Positions 1 through 7,140 of a DNA stretch of 19,957 nucleotides are shown in pieces. The notes below the pieces were generated by a model. That model was not told where the DNA came from and made no database searches. It saw only the letters and a list, made by a program, of their open reading frames with translations. A program made the position numbers and the translations under genes. The stretch lies in NCBI GenBank assembly GCA_937894465.1, contig CALCRE010000090.1, positions 1 through 19,957 of the forward strand. Reading direction: 5' to 3'. The DNA comes from an uncultured Clostridia bacterium (lineage in GTDB: Bacteria > Bacillota > Clostridia > JAAYHZ01). Numbering within the stretch: position 1 is the stretch's first letter; each line of letters begins with the position of its first letter.

Positions 1-496
1 ATGCAGTCAATAACCCCACCAAAGGTCCGAATATTCTTGATATCCCATACAGTATTCCGGACATACCCAAAGAAAGCTTCTCAGCGTTTCTCATGGCGAT
101 CCGTTTTGGAACCAGCTCACCAAATACCAAAGTGAAATAAGAGAGCAAAAATGTAATAAGTATAACCGATATGGTGTTTAGTGTAGTCGCAGGAACTTTT
201 AAACCTATATCAATTAACCAACGCGTTAATCTACCTGCAAAATTATCTGCGGCAAAAGCACTGCCTAAGAAACCGGCAAATGTTATGCCTATTTGTATGG
301 TGGATAAGAAACGCGCGGGTTGTTGTGTCAAATTGCTTAATCTGGTCGCACGCTTGTCACCGGAAGCCGTTAACCGCGCAAGCTTGTTATCATTCATGGA
401 TATAACGGCAATCTCGGCACTGGCAAAAACTGCATTCACAAATATCAAAATGAACTGCAACACCAGCTGCCAAAATAATGAGCCATCGTCTGACAA
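1..496 (-). CDS. CNNM/DUF21 (TlyC/CorC-like) membrane protein, 5' part only
   Basis: I translated the minus strand by hand. A TTG start at 496-494 lies 8 nt after an AGGAGG site (rc of 505-510). It opens about 165 codons with no stop, running off the left edge. The N-terminus begins LSDDGSLFWQLVLQFILIF and continues into FVNAVFASAEIAVISMN, RLSNLTQQPARFLSTIQIGI and TLVFGELVPKRIAMRNAEK. These are hallmarks of the CNNM (DUF21) transmembrane domain found in HlyC/CorC/TlyC 'hemolysin-related' proteins. Three hydrophobic segments are visible, at about residues 8-30, 60-80 and 95-120. Family members (CorC, MpfA/YhdP, human CNNM) are tied to Mg2+ efflux or homeostasis; the haemolysin name is historical. 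The CBS pair and CorC_HlyC domain expected after the CNNM domain would lie outside the window. The antisense 113-codon plus-strand reading at 171-512 is a shadow of this gene. Confidence 0.88.
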   Translation of the reverse strand, partial: MSDDGSLFWQLVLQFILIFVNAVFASAEIAVISMNDNKLARLTASGDKRATRLSNLTQQPARFLSTIQIGITFAGFLGSAFAADNFAGRLTRWLIDIGLKVPATTLNTISVILITFLLSYFTLVFGELVPKRIAMRNAEKLSLGMSGILYGISRIFGPLVGLLTA

Positions 497-553
497 AGAA
501 AAAACCTCCTAAAATTTAAAATCACATTTTATGTGTCAACAAAAAGAGAGTGT

Positions 554-579
554 GTTCAATCATATGAGCATGCTTGAAC
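554..579. repeat. inverted repeat in the CNNM leader
   Basis: GTTCAATCAT (554-563) and ATGCTTGAAC (570-579) are complementary over 10 bp with one mismatch, around a 6-nt loop. The element sits about 60 nt before the CNNM start and overlaps the stop codon of the possible small ORF. It could be an RNA hairpin or an operator. It has no T-run, so it is not a terminator. Confidence 0.4.
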
Positions 580-735
580 GATACTCCCTAAGCCAAATTT
601 TACAAACAAAAAAACACAAAAACATTGTCGAATAAAACTAAAAATGTCCTCGTGTTTATGTTTGTTCTTGTATTTACTGATCCTGTCTAAAAATCTTACT
701 AAAGTACATCGCTCAGGTAAAGGCGATTCGTCCAT
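556..735 (-). CDS. possible 59-aa small protein in the CNNM leader
   Basis: On the minus strand an ATG at 735-733 opens a 59-codon frame that ends with TGA at 558-556. It lies inside the leader defined by the promoter at 769-797. An AGGAG lies 13 nt before the ATG, which is longer than ideal spacing. The product starts MDESPLPERCTLVRFLDRIS, has a basic stretch (KYKNKHKHED), and then a hydrophobic, Cys-containing part (QCFCVFLFVKFGLG). I recognise no family. It could be a genuine small co-transcribed protein, a leader ORF, or chance in AT-rich DNA. The low-complexity middle argues for caution. Confidence 0.22.
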   Translation of the reverse strand: MDESPLPERCTLVRFLDRISKYKNKHKHEDIFSFIRQCFCVFLFVKFGLGSIVQACSYD

Positions 736-768
736 TATAAAAATGTCACTCCTATCTTAATAGAATTA

Positions 769-797
769 ATAATACACCACCGGAAGCAATTAGTCAA
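769..797 (-). promoter_or_regulatory. sigma-A type promoter for the CNNM gene
   Basis: On the minus strand TTGACT (rc of 792-797) is followed after exactly 17 nt by TATTAT (rc of 769-774). Transcription would start near 762, leaving a leader of about 265 nt before the TTG start at 496. No other good promoter is visible closer to the gene. Confidence 0.6.
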
Positions 798-871
798 CAT
801 AAGAAAACGTGAAACAACGCTATTACCAATGAGGAAAAGCGAGAAGAAAGATAAAATAAACAGACTTATTA

Positions 872-900
872 CCGGATAAAAAACAATCCGGGTGTTTTTT
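872..900 (+). terminator. orphan Rho-independent terminator-like hairpin
   Basis: CCGGAT (872-877), an 8-nt A-rich loop, ATCCGG (886-891), then GTG and six Ts form a short terminator in plus orientation. No recognisable plus-strand gene lies before it within the window. It may insulate the two-component operon promoter just downstream, or it may be left over from a lost gene. Apart from the CNNM leader and this hairpin I see nothing in 497-946. Confidence 0.45.
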
Positions 901-946
901 GTTCATAATCGTTAAAAAAGCTTAAAATTTGTGGAAAACGGTTTTC

Positions 947-975
947 TTGTTGATTGCTTGTCCGTGTGATATATT
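947..975 (+). promoter_or_regulatory. promoter of the two-component/ABC module
   Basis: TTGTTG (947-952) and TATATT (970-975) are separated by 17 nt. The start codon of the response regulator follows 33 nt later. The overlapping TTGATT at 950 gives only a 14-nt spacer and fits less well. Confidence 0.5.
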
Positions 976-1007
976 AAATGCAAAGTTTGTTGGATGAGGG
1001 ATGAAGG

Positions 1008-1703
1008 ATGAAGGTGAACCCAATAGCCATTTTATTTGTAGAAGATGATTCGGTGATCTCCACGGGGCTGATCTATTCATTGAAGCAGGAAGGGTATACA
1101 GTTTATCATTGCAAAAACTACAAGGAAGCTATCAAAGCAATTGATCACATCTCCTTTGATTTGGCTTTACTGGATTTGTCTTTACCGGACGGAAGCGGTT
1201 ATGAACTGTGCAAACGAATCAAGGAGAAGGATCAAAAACTCCCTGTCATCTTTTTGACTGCACTCGACGATGAAGTCAATGTGGTCATGGGATTGGACAT
1301 AGGTGCAGATGATTATATTTCAAAACCTTTTCGTCTTCGTGAATTATTGTCTCGTATCAAATCGGTTCTACGCCGGTGTAAAAGTTCGGATTCCACAAGC
1401 GCAGTTATATCATTAAAAAATATCAGCATCAATACAACGCAAGCAAAGGTGTTCAAATCAGGGGAAGAGGTCATGCTCACCGCCATGGAATACCGGTTGC
1501 TCCTCATTTTAGGCGGTAGACCTGGACAGGTGATGTCAAGAAGCAAGCTGTTGGAGGATATGTGGGACTTTGCAGGGGACTTTGTCAATGACAACACATT
1601 GACAGTGTACATCAAGCGGTTACGTGAGAAAGTTGAAGACGATCCCGGAAATCCGAAGATTATCAAAACCGTGAGGGGAATCGGCTATATAGCACAAAAA
1701 TAG
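1008..1703 (+). CDS. OmpR/PhoB-family response regulator
   Basis: This is a 231-aa two-domain regulator. The N-terminal receiver (about 1-120) has the acidic cluster VEDD (residues 11-14), phospho-acceptor Asp56 in LLDLSLPDG, Thr84 in FLTA, and Lys106 in DYISKPF. The C-terminal winged helix (about 130-230) has the usual ending DNTLTVYIKRLREKVEDDP...KTVRGIGYI. It should be phosphorylated by the kinase encoded 27 nt downstream. The ATG at 1008 has GAGGG 7 nt upstream. Its position with a kinase, ABC ATPase and FtsX permease matches antibiotic-peptide or cell-envelope stress modules (Bce/Vra-like in general plan). The likely target is the repeat region in front of the ATPase gene; this is inferred. 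Confidence 0.95.
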   Translation: MKVNPIAILFVEDDSVISTGLIYSLKQEGYTVYHCKNYKEAIKAIDHISFDLALLDLSLPDGSGYELCKRIKEKDQKLPVIFLTALDDEVNVVMGLDIGADDYISKPFRLRELLSRIKSVLRRCKSSDSTSAVISLKNISINTTQAKVFKSGEEVMLTAMEYRLLLILGGRPGQVMSRSKLLEDMWDFAGDFVNDNTLTVYIKRLREKVEDDPGNPKIIKTVRGIGYIAQK

Positions 1704-1730
1704 CTTGATGGCTATTTAAAGGGGGCGGAT

Positions 1731-2732
1731 ATGTTTCGTAACAAGGAAATCAAAGTTTTCACTTTTGTTTCTATTGGCGTAATTACATTTGGTATAGCTG
1801 TATGTCTTGTGCTTTATCCGAAAGCTGCATGGTTGATGCTATTGTTTTCACTTTCTCTGTTTCTTTCTTTTTTATTCTTTACCTGGCGACGCTATCAGCA
1901 GCTGGATCGTTTATCGGTTTATTTAAGATGTATAGCCAATGGAGATTTTCAATTGGACATCCGGGACAATGCAGAGGGGGAGCTGAGTATTCTTAAAAAT
2001 GAAATTTACAAGGTGACTGTCACTCTTTATGAACAAGCAAAGTTATTGCAGGAGGACAAGTTGTTCCTCTCAGATACTTTGTCGGATATATCCCATCAGC
2101 TTAAAACACCATTGACTTCCATGTCGGTGATGGCCGACTTGTTAGCAGACCAAACCCTTCCTTTGGACAAGCGGACGGAGTTTACTAAAAACATACGGCA
2201 ACAACTGGAGAGATTGCATTGGTTGGTGTCTTCCTTGTTGAAAATATCAAAGATGGATGCAAATGCAATATTATTAAAGAAAGAATCGGTGTGTGTAAAA
2301 GACTTGATTGATCAATCCGTTTCCCATCTGTTGATTCCTATGGACATCAAAGATCAGAAGCTTGTGTTGTCAGGAGACGAAAATGCCTCTTTTATCGGAG
2401 ATTTTTATTGGTCATCTGAAGCGTTGGCTAATATCGTTAAAAACAGTGTTGAGCACACCCCGGTTTCCGGAGAAATAAAGATCGAGTATTCCGAAACACC
2501 GATCTATACGATGATTTGTGTTACCGACAACGGTGAGGGAATTGATCGAGGGGACATTCCCTTCCTGTTTGATCGCTTTTATAAAGCTTCCAATGCTTCG
2601 AAGGAAAGTGTGGGAATCGGTCTTGCAATGTCCAAAGCCATTATGGAAAAGCAAGGGGGAAGCATTGAAGTTCAAAGTGAAATTGGAAAAGGATCTCGTT
2701 TCATCATGAAGTTCTACAAAAGAGTTGTTTAA
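1731..2732 (+). CDS. intramembrane-sensing-type sensor histidine kinase
   Basis: The 333-aa kinase has two closely spaced membrane segments (about residues 8-28 and 33-51) joined by only a few residues (YPKAAW). It therefore has essentially no extracytoplasmic sensor. A HAMP-like linker (about 52-110) follows. The DHp H-box is DISHQLKTPLTSM with His122. The ATPase domain has the N-box ALANIVKNSVEHTP, G1 box DNGEGI, F-box DIPFLFDRFYK and G2 box GIGLAMSKAI. The start has AAAGGGGG upstream. Kinases of this shape, when next to FtsX-type transporters, usually get their signal from the transporter rather than from a ligand of their own (BceS/VraS-type intramembrane kinases). That this holds here is inference. 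Confidence 0.94.
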   Translation: MFRNKEIKVFTFVSIGVITFGIAVCLVLYPKAAWLMLLFSLSLFLSFLFFTWRRYQQLDRLSVYLRCIANGDFQLDIRDNAEGELSILKNEIYKVTVTLYEQAKLLQEDKLFLSDTLSDISHQLKTPLTSMSVMADLLADQTLPLDKRTEFTKNIRQQLERLHWLVSSLLKISKMDANAILLKKESVCVKDLIDQSVSHLLIPMDIKDQKLVLSGDENASFIGDFYWSSEALANIVKNSVEHTPVSGEIKIEYSETPIYTMICVTDNGEGIDRGDIPFLFDRFYKASNASKESVGIGLAMSKAIMEKQGGSIEVQSEIGKGSRFIMKFYKRVV

Positions 2733-2742
2733 GTGACTAAAA

Positions 2743-2787
2743 TGTCACCTTACATGTCACTGTATTGTCATATTGATAAGGTATGAT
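2743..2787 (+). promoter_or_regulatory. TGTCA direct repeats and activator-type promoter before the ABC genes
   Basis: TGTCAC at 2743-2748, TGTCAC at 2755-2760 and TGTCAT at 2766-2771 are spaced 12 and 11 nt apart, about one helical turn. A GTGAC at 2733-2737 is inverted relative to the first copy. A TATGAT -10-like box sits at 2782-2787, but no good -35 lies 17 nt before it. This is the expected layout for an OmpR-family regulator activating from tandem sites over the -35 region. The likely binder is the response regulator at 1008-1703; this is inferred. Confidence 0.5.
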
Positions 2788-2817
2788 AAACCTATACCTT
2801 AAAGGAGTGTGATTATA

Positions 2818-3501
2818 ATGGAAATATTACGCATCGAGCACTTGAACAAAATATATGGAAAAGGAGAAACTGCTGTAAAGGCTTTAAATGATGTGTCTTT
2901 TTCAGTGGAAAAAGGTCAGTTTGTAGCTATCATCGGCCCTTCCGGATCCGGGAAATCCACTTTGTTGCATATTTTAGGTGGTGTGGATACCCCTACATCC
3001 GGCAAAGTTTATGTGGACAATACCGATATCTATGAATTGGATGAAACAAAATTGGCCATATTCAGAAGAAGACAAATCGGTTTAATCTACCAATTCTATA
3101 ATCTGATTCCTGTATTGAATGTCAAGGAAAATATATTGTTACCTTTGTTGTTGGACGGTCGAAAGATTAACCCTGACCATTTGAATGAAATCATCCACAC
3201 ATTGAATCTGAGTGACCGTTTGGATCACTTGCCCAATCAATTGTCCGGAGGGCAACAACAACGTGTGTCCATAGGACGAGCGCTGATTAACAACCCGGCA
3301 TTGGTGTTGGCGGATGAACCCACCGGAAATCTGGACAGTAAAACCGGATCGGAAATTTTGGATTTGTTAAAGCTGTCCAACCAAATGTACAACCAAACAT
3401 TGTTAGTGATCACCCATGATGAACGGATCGCCATGCAAGCAGATCGGATCATATCCATCGAAGACGGACGCATTCAAAAAGACGAGGTGATCCGCTCATG
3501 A
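2818..3501 (+). CDS. ABC transporter ATP-binding protein (LolD/MacB/BceA type)
   Basis: A 227-aa ATPase. Walker A is GPSGSGKST (residues 40-48), followed by the Q-loop in LIYQFYNLIPVLNVKENILL, signature LSGGQQQRV, Walker B LVLADEPTGNLDS and the switch His in VITHDERIA. The PTGNLDS D-loop and overall length are typical of the type VII (mechanotransmission) LolD/MacB/BceA group that pairs with FtsX-like permeases. I chose ATG 2818 because AAAGGAG (2801-2807) lies 10 nt upstream; the in-frame GTG at 2809 is only 1 nt from the ribosome site. The stop overlaps the permease start (ATGA), indicating translational coupling. Confidence 0.95.
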   Translation: MEILRIEHLNKIYGKGETAVKALNDVSFSVEKGQFVAIIGPSGSGKSTLLHILGGVDTPTSGKVYVDNTDIYELDETKLAIFRRRQIGLIYQFYNLIPVLNVKENILLPLLLDGRKINPDHLNEIIHTLNLSDRLDHLPNQLSGGQQQRVSIGRALINNPALVLADEPTGNLDSKTGSEILDLLKLSNQMYNQTLLVITHDERIAMQADRIISIEDGRIQKDEVIRS

Positions 3502-6146
3502 ATATCGTCAATATATTAACGTTACGCCATTTGAAGCTGAACAAGCGAAGAACGTTGATTACCGTCATCGGTGTGGCTTTATCGGTTTGTATGATTACTG
3601 CAGTAGCAACTTTCGCTGCTTCTTTTATGGATCTTCTTCAAAGGATCACCATAGATGACACCGGGTATTGGCATATATGCTACGGTTCTTTAACCGGAGA
3701 AGAAGCGCAGGCAATGGTGGAATCCATGGAGCGGCATAAGGTAGACTACGTGTCAAGGGAGCAGGAAGTCGGATATGCCATGCTGGAAGGAAGTAAGAAC
3801 GAGAATAAACCCTATTTATTCTTGCAGGCCATGGATCAAAACGGATTTGACACATTCAATCTCAAGCTTACACAAGGAAGATTGCCTGAAAATTCAAATG
3901 AAGTGGTGATCTCATCTCATATTGGAGAAAATGCAGGTGTTGTCTATCAAATTGGTGATGTAATAATGTTGGACATTGGAAAAAGGGTCTATTCGGATTA
4001 CTATATGGATCAAACCACAAGCTTTGTAGAACCTACCGAGGATTCAAAAGGCGAGTATTTGCAACATCAATTCACCCGTGAGTTTACCGTGACCGGCATT
4101 ATGAAACGGCCGAATGTAGAGCCCTATTGGTCGCCGGGATATACTGTCGTTACATACTTGGATCAAGAACTTCCCCAAATGGAATCTAAAATCAATGTAT
4201 ACGGCGCATACAAAAGAGTACCTAGAAGTATCTTTCGAAAAAGCGGAAGTATTGCCGAGGATGCGGGTCTTGATCCGGATCGTATATGTTTCAACACATC
4301 GCTATTACGTTACCATATGTTGGTGACGGAGGATTGGATTCTAGGTACGTTCTATTCTATAGCTGCATTTGTGATTATATTGATTATGGTGGGGTCAGTG
4401 TCATTGATTTACAATGCATTTGCCATATCCATATCCGAACGCAGCAGGCATCTGGGTATGTTGGCCAGTGTGGGTGCCACCAAGAAGCAAAAGAAAAACT
4501 CCGTGTACTTTGAAGGCTTTTTAGTTTGGGTTTTTGCCATCCCGGCCGGATTGTTCTTCGGAACGGTAGGGATCGGCGTCACTTTGAAGTTGGTGTCTCC
4601 TTTAATCAGCGGCATGATCTCTGATGTACATCAATTCAAACTGGTGGTATCCCCCGGTGCAATCCTGATCTCTGTTTTGTTATCCGCCATAACGTTGTTC
4701 GGTTCGGTATGGGTGCCTGCAAAAAGGGCATCTAAAATTTCTCCCGTAGATGCTATTCGCCAATCCCAAGATGTTAAGCTGACTTTCAAAAGCGTAAAAA
4801 CCTCGGGGATCACAAAAGCATTATTCGGGTTTGAAGCTGAATTGGCACTGAAGAATTTAAAACGAAACAACAAGCGATACAAAGCTACCGTCCTATCATT
4901 GGTTTTGAGTATAGTGTTGTTTTTATCGGTATCTTCTTTGTCCTTAATGACCGGTCAATCGGCGGACATGGCTACGAACAATGAGGCGTATGACGTCAGT
5001 GTCCGTGTCGCATCCGGTGATTCCAAAGAAGCTGTGGAAAGCTTTTACCAAGGAATCACAGGGCTAAAGGGCGTTAAAGTGAGCATGGTACAAAAAGACA
5101 TGGGTGCAACTTTGGAAGCAACGAAGGAGTTAATCACACCCAAGGTGAAGGAAGCTTTTGATACGAGATATTACCCCATTGTGGATTTTCAAAAGAATGA
5201 AAAGGGTGAAGACATACAGTCCATTTACTTTGGTGTGGCTATATACTCATTGGATGAGGAAGCTTTTCGTGGTTATGTGCGAAAAGTCGGTGGGGATATA
5301 GATGCTTTAAAAGATACGGATCATCCTAAAGCCATATTGATGAACACAATAGATATGAAAGCTGAGAATCAATACATTCGAACGGACTACTTGAATGTAG
5401 AAGAGGGTGATACAATTGAACTGATCCACGAGGAATCCGATGATTCTAAAACCACAACAAGGGTCGAGATACACTGCATTACAGACCAAACACCCTTTGG
5501 CAAGGATATACAACGATATCCGAGCCCGGTTCGCTTATATGTATCGGAAGAAGTTTTTGACGCACTTTATTCCAAACAATCGAAATACAGCGGAAATAGC
5601 AACACGGTATTGTTGATCCAAACCGATGATTCGGAACAGCTGGTAAAGGATATTGAAGAGTATCAAAAACAAACGTCCATTGGGAATATCCATATATATG
5701 ACTATAATGCCGGCTACAAAGAACAAAGACGTTTCTTGACTTTTGTTTATGTATTCTTTTATGGTTTTGTGGCTTTGATCACTGCCATATGCATTGCCAA
5801 CATCCTTAATACGGTATCCACCGGAATCCAATTGCGCAAAAGGGAGTTCGGTATGATGCGTTCGGTGGGTATGACACCGAAAGGCTTTTACAAGATGATT
5901 CATTATGAGAGTATCTTTTACGGTCTGAAAGCATTGTTGTACGGATTGCCTATTAGTTTTGTGATCATGAGGTTGTTGTATTTGATCATGGCGGACGCAT
6001 TTATGTTCGGATTTGTCATTCCATGGGGCAGTGTCATAGCGGCGGTGATTGCGGTGTTTACAATCGTAGGGGTCACTATGTTCTACTCAGGATCCAAAAT
6101 CCGAAAAGAAAACATCATGGATATGTTAAGAACAGAAAACAGTTAA
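3498..6146 (+). CDS. ABC permease with two FtsX domains
   Basis: The 882-aa membrane protein has a duplicated plan. TM1 (about 18-40) is followed by a large extracytoplasmic domain (about 41-275), three TMs (about 283-305, 335-360, 388-407) ending in WVPAKRASKISPVDAIRQ, TM5 (about 460-482), a second extracytoplasmic domain (about 485-750), and three last TMs with RKREFGMMRSVGMTPKGFYK between the first two. This is the MacB/LolC-like FtsX fold present twice, so one chain could supply both halves of the transporter. BceB-type permeases are smaller (about 650 aa, ten TMs, one large loop), so this is a different class. Cargo could be a membrane-active peptide, lipid or lipoprotein; the sequence does not say. 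It ends the operon. Confidence 0.9.
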   Translation: MNIVNILTLRHLKLNKRRTLITVIGVALSVCMITAVATFAASFMDLLQRITIDDTGYWHICYGSLTGEEAQAMVESMERHKVDYVSREQEVGYAMLEGSKNENKPYLFLQAMDQNGFDTFNLKLTQGRLPENSNEVVISSHIGENAGVVYQIGDVIMLDIGKRVYSDYYMDQTTSFVEPTEDSKGEYLQHQFTREFTVTGIMKRPNVEPYWSPGYTVVTYLDQELPQMESKINVYGAYKRVPRSIFRKSGSIAEDAGLDPDRICFNTSLLRYHMLVTEDWILGTFYSIAAFVIILIMVGSVSLIYNAFAISISERSRHLGMLASVGATKKQKKNSVYFEGFLVWVFAIPAGLFFGTVGIGVTLKLVSPLISGMISDVHQFKLVVSPGAILISVLLSAITLFGSVWVPAKRASKISPVDAIRQSQDVKLTFKSVKTSGITKALFGFEAELALKNLKRNNKRYKATVLSLVLSIVLFLSVSSLSLMTGQSADMATNNEAYDVSVRVASGDSKEAVESFYQGITGLKGVKVSMVQKDMGATLEATKELITPKVKEAFDTRYYPIVDFQKNEKGEDIQSIYFGVAIYSLDEEAFRGYVRKVGGDIDALKDTDHPKAILMNTIDMKAENQYIRTDYLNVEEGDTIELIHEESDDSKTTTRVEIHCITDQTPFGKDIQRYPSPVRLYVSEEVFDALYSKQSKYSGNSNTVLLIQTDDSEQLVKDIEEYQKQTSIGNIHIYDYNAGYKEQRRFLTFVYVFFYGFVALITAICIANILNTVSTGIQLRKREFGMMRSVGMTPKGFYKMIHYESIFYGLKALLYGLPISFVIMRLLYLIMADAFMFGFVIPWGSVIAAVIAVFTIVGVTMFYSGSKIRKENIMDMLRTENS

Positions 6147-6154
6147 TATACAGT

Positions 6155-6194
6155 TAACAAGCAAGAGTTAATCTCAGCTAACTCCTGCTTGTTA
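6155..6194 (+). terminator. long hairpin after the permease gene
   Basis: Arms 6155-6170 and 6179-6194 pair over 16 bp with one mismatch (A6164/C6185) around an 8-nt loop. There is no strong T-run after it (TTGTCC), so it is a weak or atypical terminator. Its right arm contains the -35 box of the promoter for the ZIP gene. Confidence 0.5.
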
Positions 6195-6217
6195 TTGTCC
6201 CGGCCATTGTGTATAAT
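6189..6217 (+). promoter_or_regulatory. promoter of the ZIP transporter gene
   Basis: TTGTTA (6189-6194), 17-nt spacer, TATAAT (6212-6217): a near-consensus promoter. The -35 lies in the right arm of the upstream hairpin. Confidence 0.65.
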
Positions 6218-6271
6218 ATGGTCTGACAGTTGAAAATACATACAGAAAGGACCGGGGGATATTGCAACTAC

Positions 6272-7072
6272 ATGGAAATAAAAGAAGTACTTTTGGCGTT
6301 TGGATTGACACTGCTGGCAGGTTTATCTACCACCATCGGTGGAATCATATCCGTTTTAAAGAAAAAGCTGAATAATAAGTTTTTATCTAGTACCCTGGGA
6401 TTTTCAGCCGGAGTAATGATTTATGTTTCCTTGATTGATATTTTCCCTAAAGCACGAACTTCATTGGAAGCGGTTTACGGGGATTCGAAGGGGTTTTGGA
6501 TCACCACTATTGCTTTTTTTGCAGGGATCGGCCTCATTGCTTTGATTGATCGATTTGTTCCTAGTGTGGATAATCCTCATGAAATACCGGATATGGTCAT
6601 GGAAAACTGTGAGGTAGATCGGGAATGCTTAATGCGAATGGGCGTGTTTTCAGCTCTGGCTATAGCGATCCATAACTTTCCGGAAGGGTTAGCTACCTTT
6701 GCCAGTGCCCTCAAGGATCCGGCATTAGGAGTCAGTATAACCATAGCTGTTGCCATTCACAATATCCCGGAGGGAATTGCCGTTGCAGTACCTGTTTTGT
6801 ATGCGACAAAGAGCAAAGCGAAAGCGGTAGGATACGCATTTTTATCGGGATTGTCAGAGCCGTTGGGTGCTGTCGCAGGATATTTTATTCTTCGAGGTAT
6901 ATTCAATGACACGACATTCGGAATTGTTTTTGCAGCTGTTGCCGGAATTATGATTTACATCTCTTTGGATGAATTGCTACCTACTGCAGAAAAGTATGGC
7001 GAACATCATATAGCCATGTACGGCGTCATATCCGGTATGGCGGTCATGGCACTTAGCATATTATTGTTCTAG
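6272..7072 (+). CDS. ZIP-family divalent metal transporter (ZupT/GufA type)
   Basis: A 266-aa membrane protein with about eight TMs. The two signature metal-site helices are HNFPEGLATFASAL and HNIPEGIAVAVPVL, which carry the His/Asn/Glu ligands of the binuclear centre. LGFSAGVMIYVSLIDIFP near the N-terminus is also typical of ZupT. ZIP proteins import Zn2+, Fe2+, Mn2+ or similar ions; the substrate here is unknown. I chose ATG 6272 because its N-terminus (MEIKEVLLAFGLTLLAG) matches the family. An upstream in-frame TTG at 6230 would add 14 non-hydrophobic residues. The ribosome site is mediocre (GGGGGAT, 12 nt away). It is followed after 68 nt by serine acetyltransferase, probably on the same transcript. 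Confidence 0.92.
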   Translation: MEIKEVLLAFGLTLLAGLSTTIGGIISVLKKKLNNKFLSSTLGFSAGVMIYVSLIDIFPKARTSLEAVYGDSKGFWITTIAFFAGIGLIALIDRFVPSVDNPHEIPDMVMENCEVDRECLMRMGVFSALAIAIHNFPEGLATFASALKDPALGVSITIAVAIHNIPEGIAVAVPVLYATKSKAKAVGYAFLSGLSEPLGAVAGYFILRGIFNDTTFGIVFAAVAGIMIYISLDELLPTAEKYGEHHIAMYGVISGMAVMALSILLF

Positions 7073-7140
7073 TCCGTCTGACACCTTTTCGAGGAGGTAG
7101 CATAGGATGGATATATGAAAACGGAAGATGGAGAAGGATT

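Noticed and set aside
171..512. 113-codon plus-strand ORF at the left end
   Set aside because: It lies antisense to the clear CNNM/DUF21 reading frame, which has a ribosome site and family motifs. The ORF's own protein shows no family pattern.
5535..5903. 122-codon minus-strand ORF inside the ABC permease
   Set aside because: Shadow of the 882-aa permease, with no ribosome site and no recognisable motifs.
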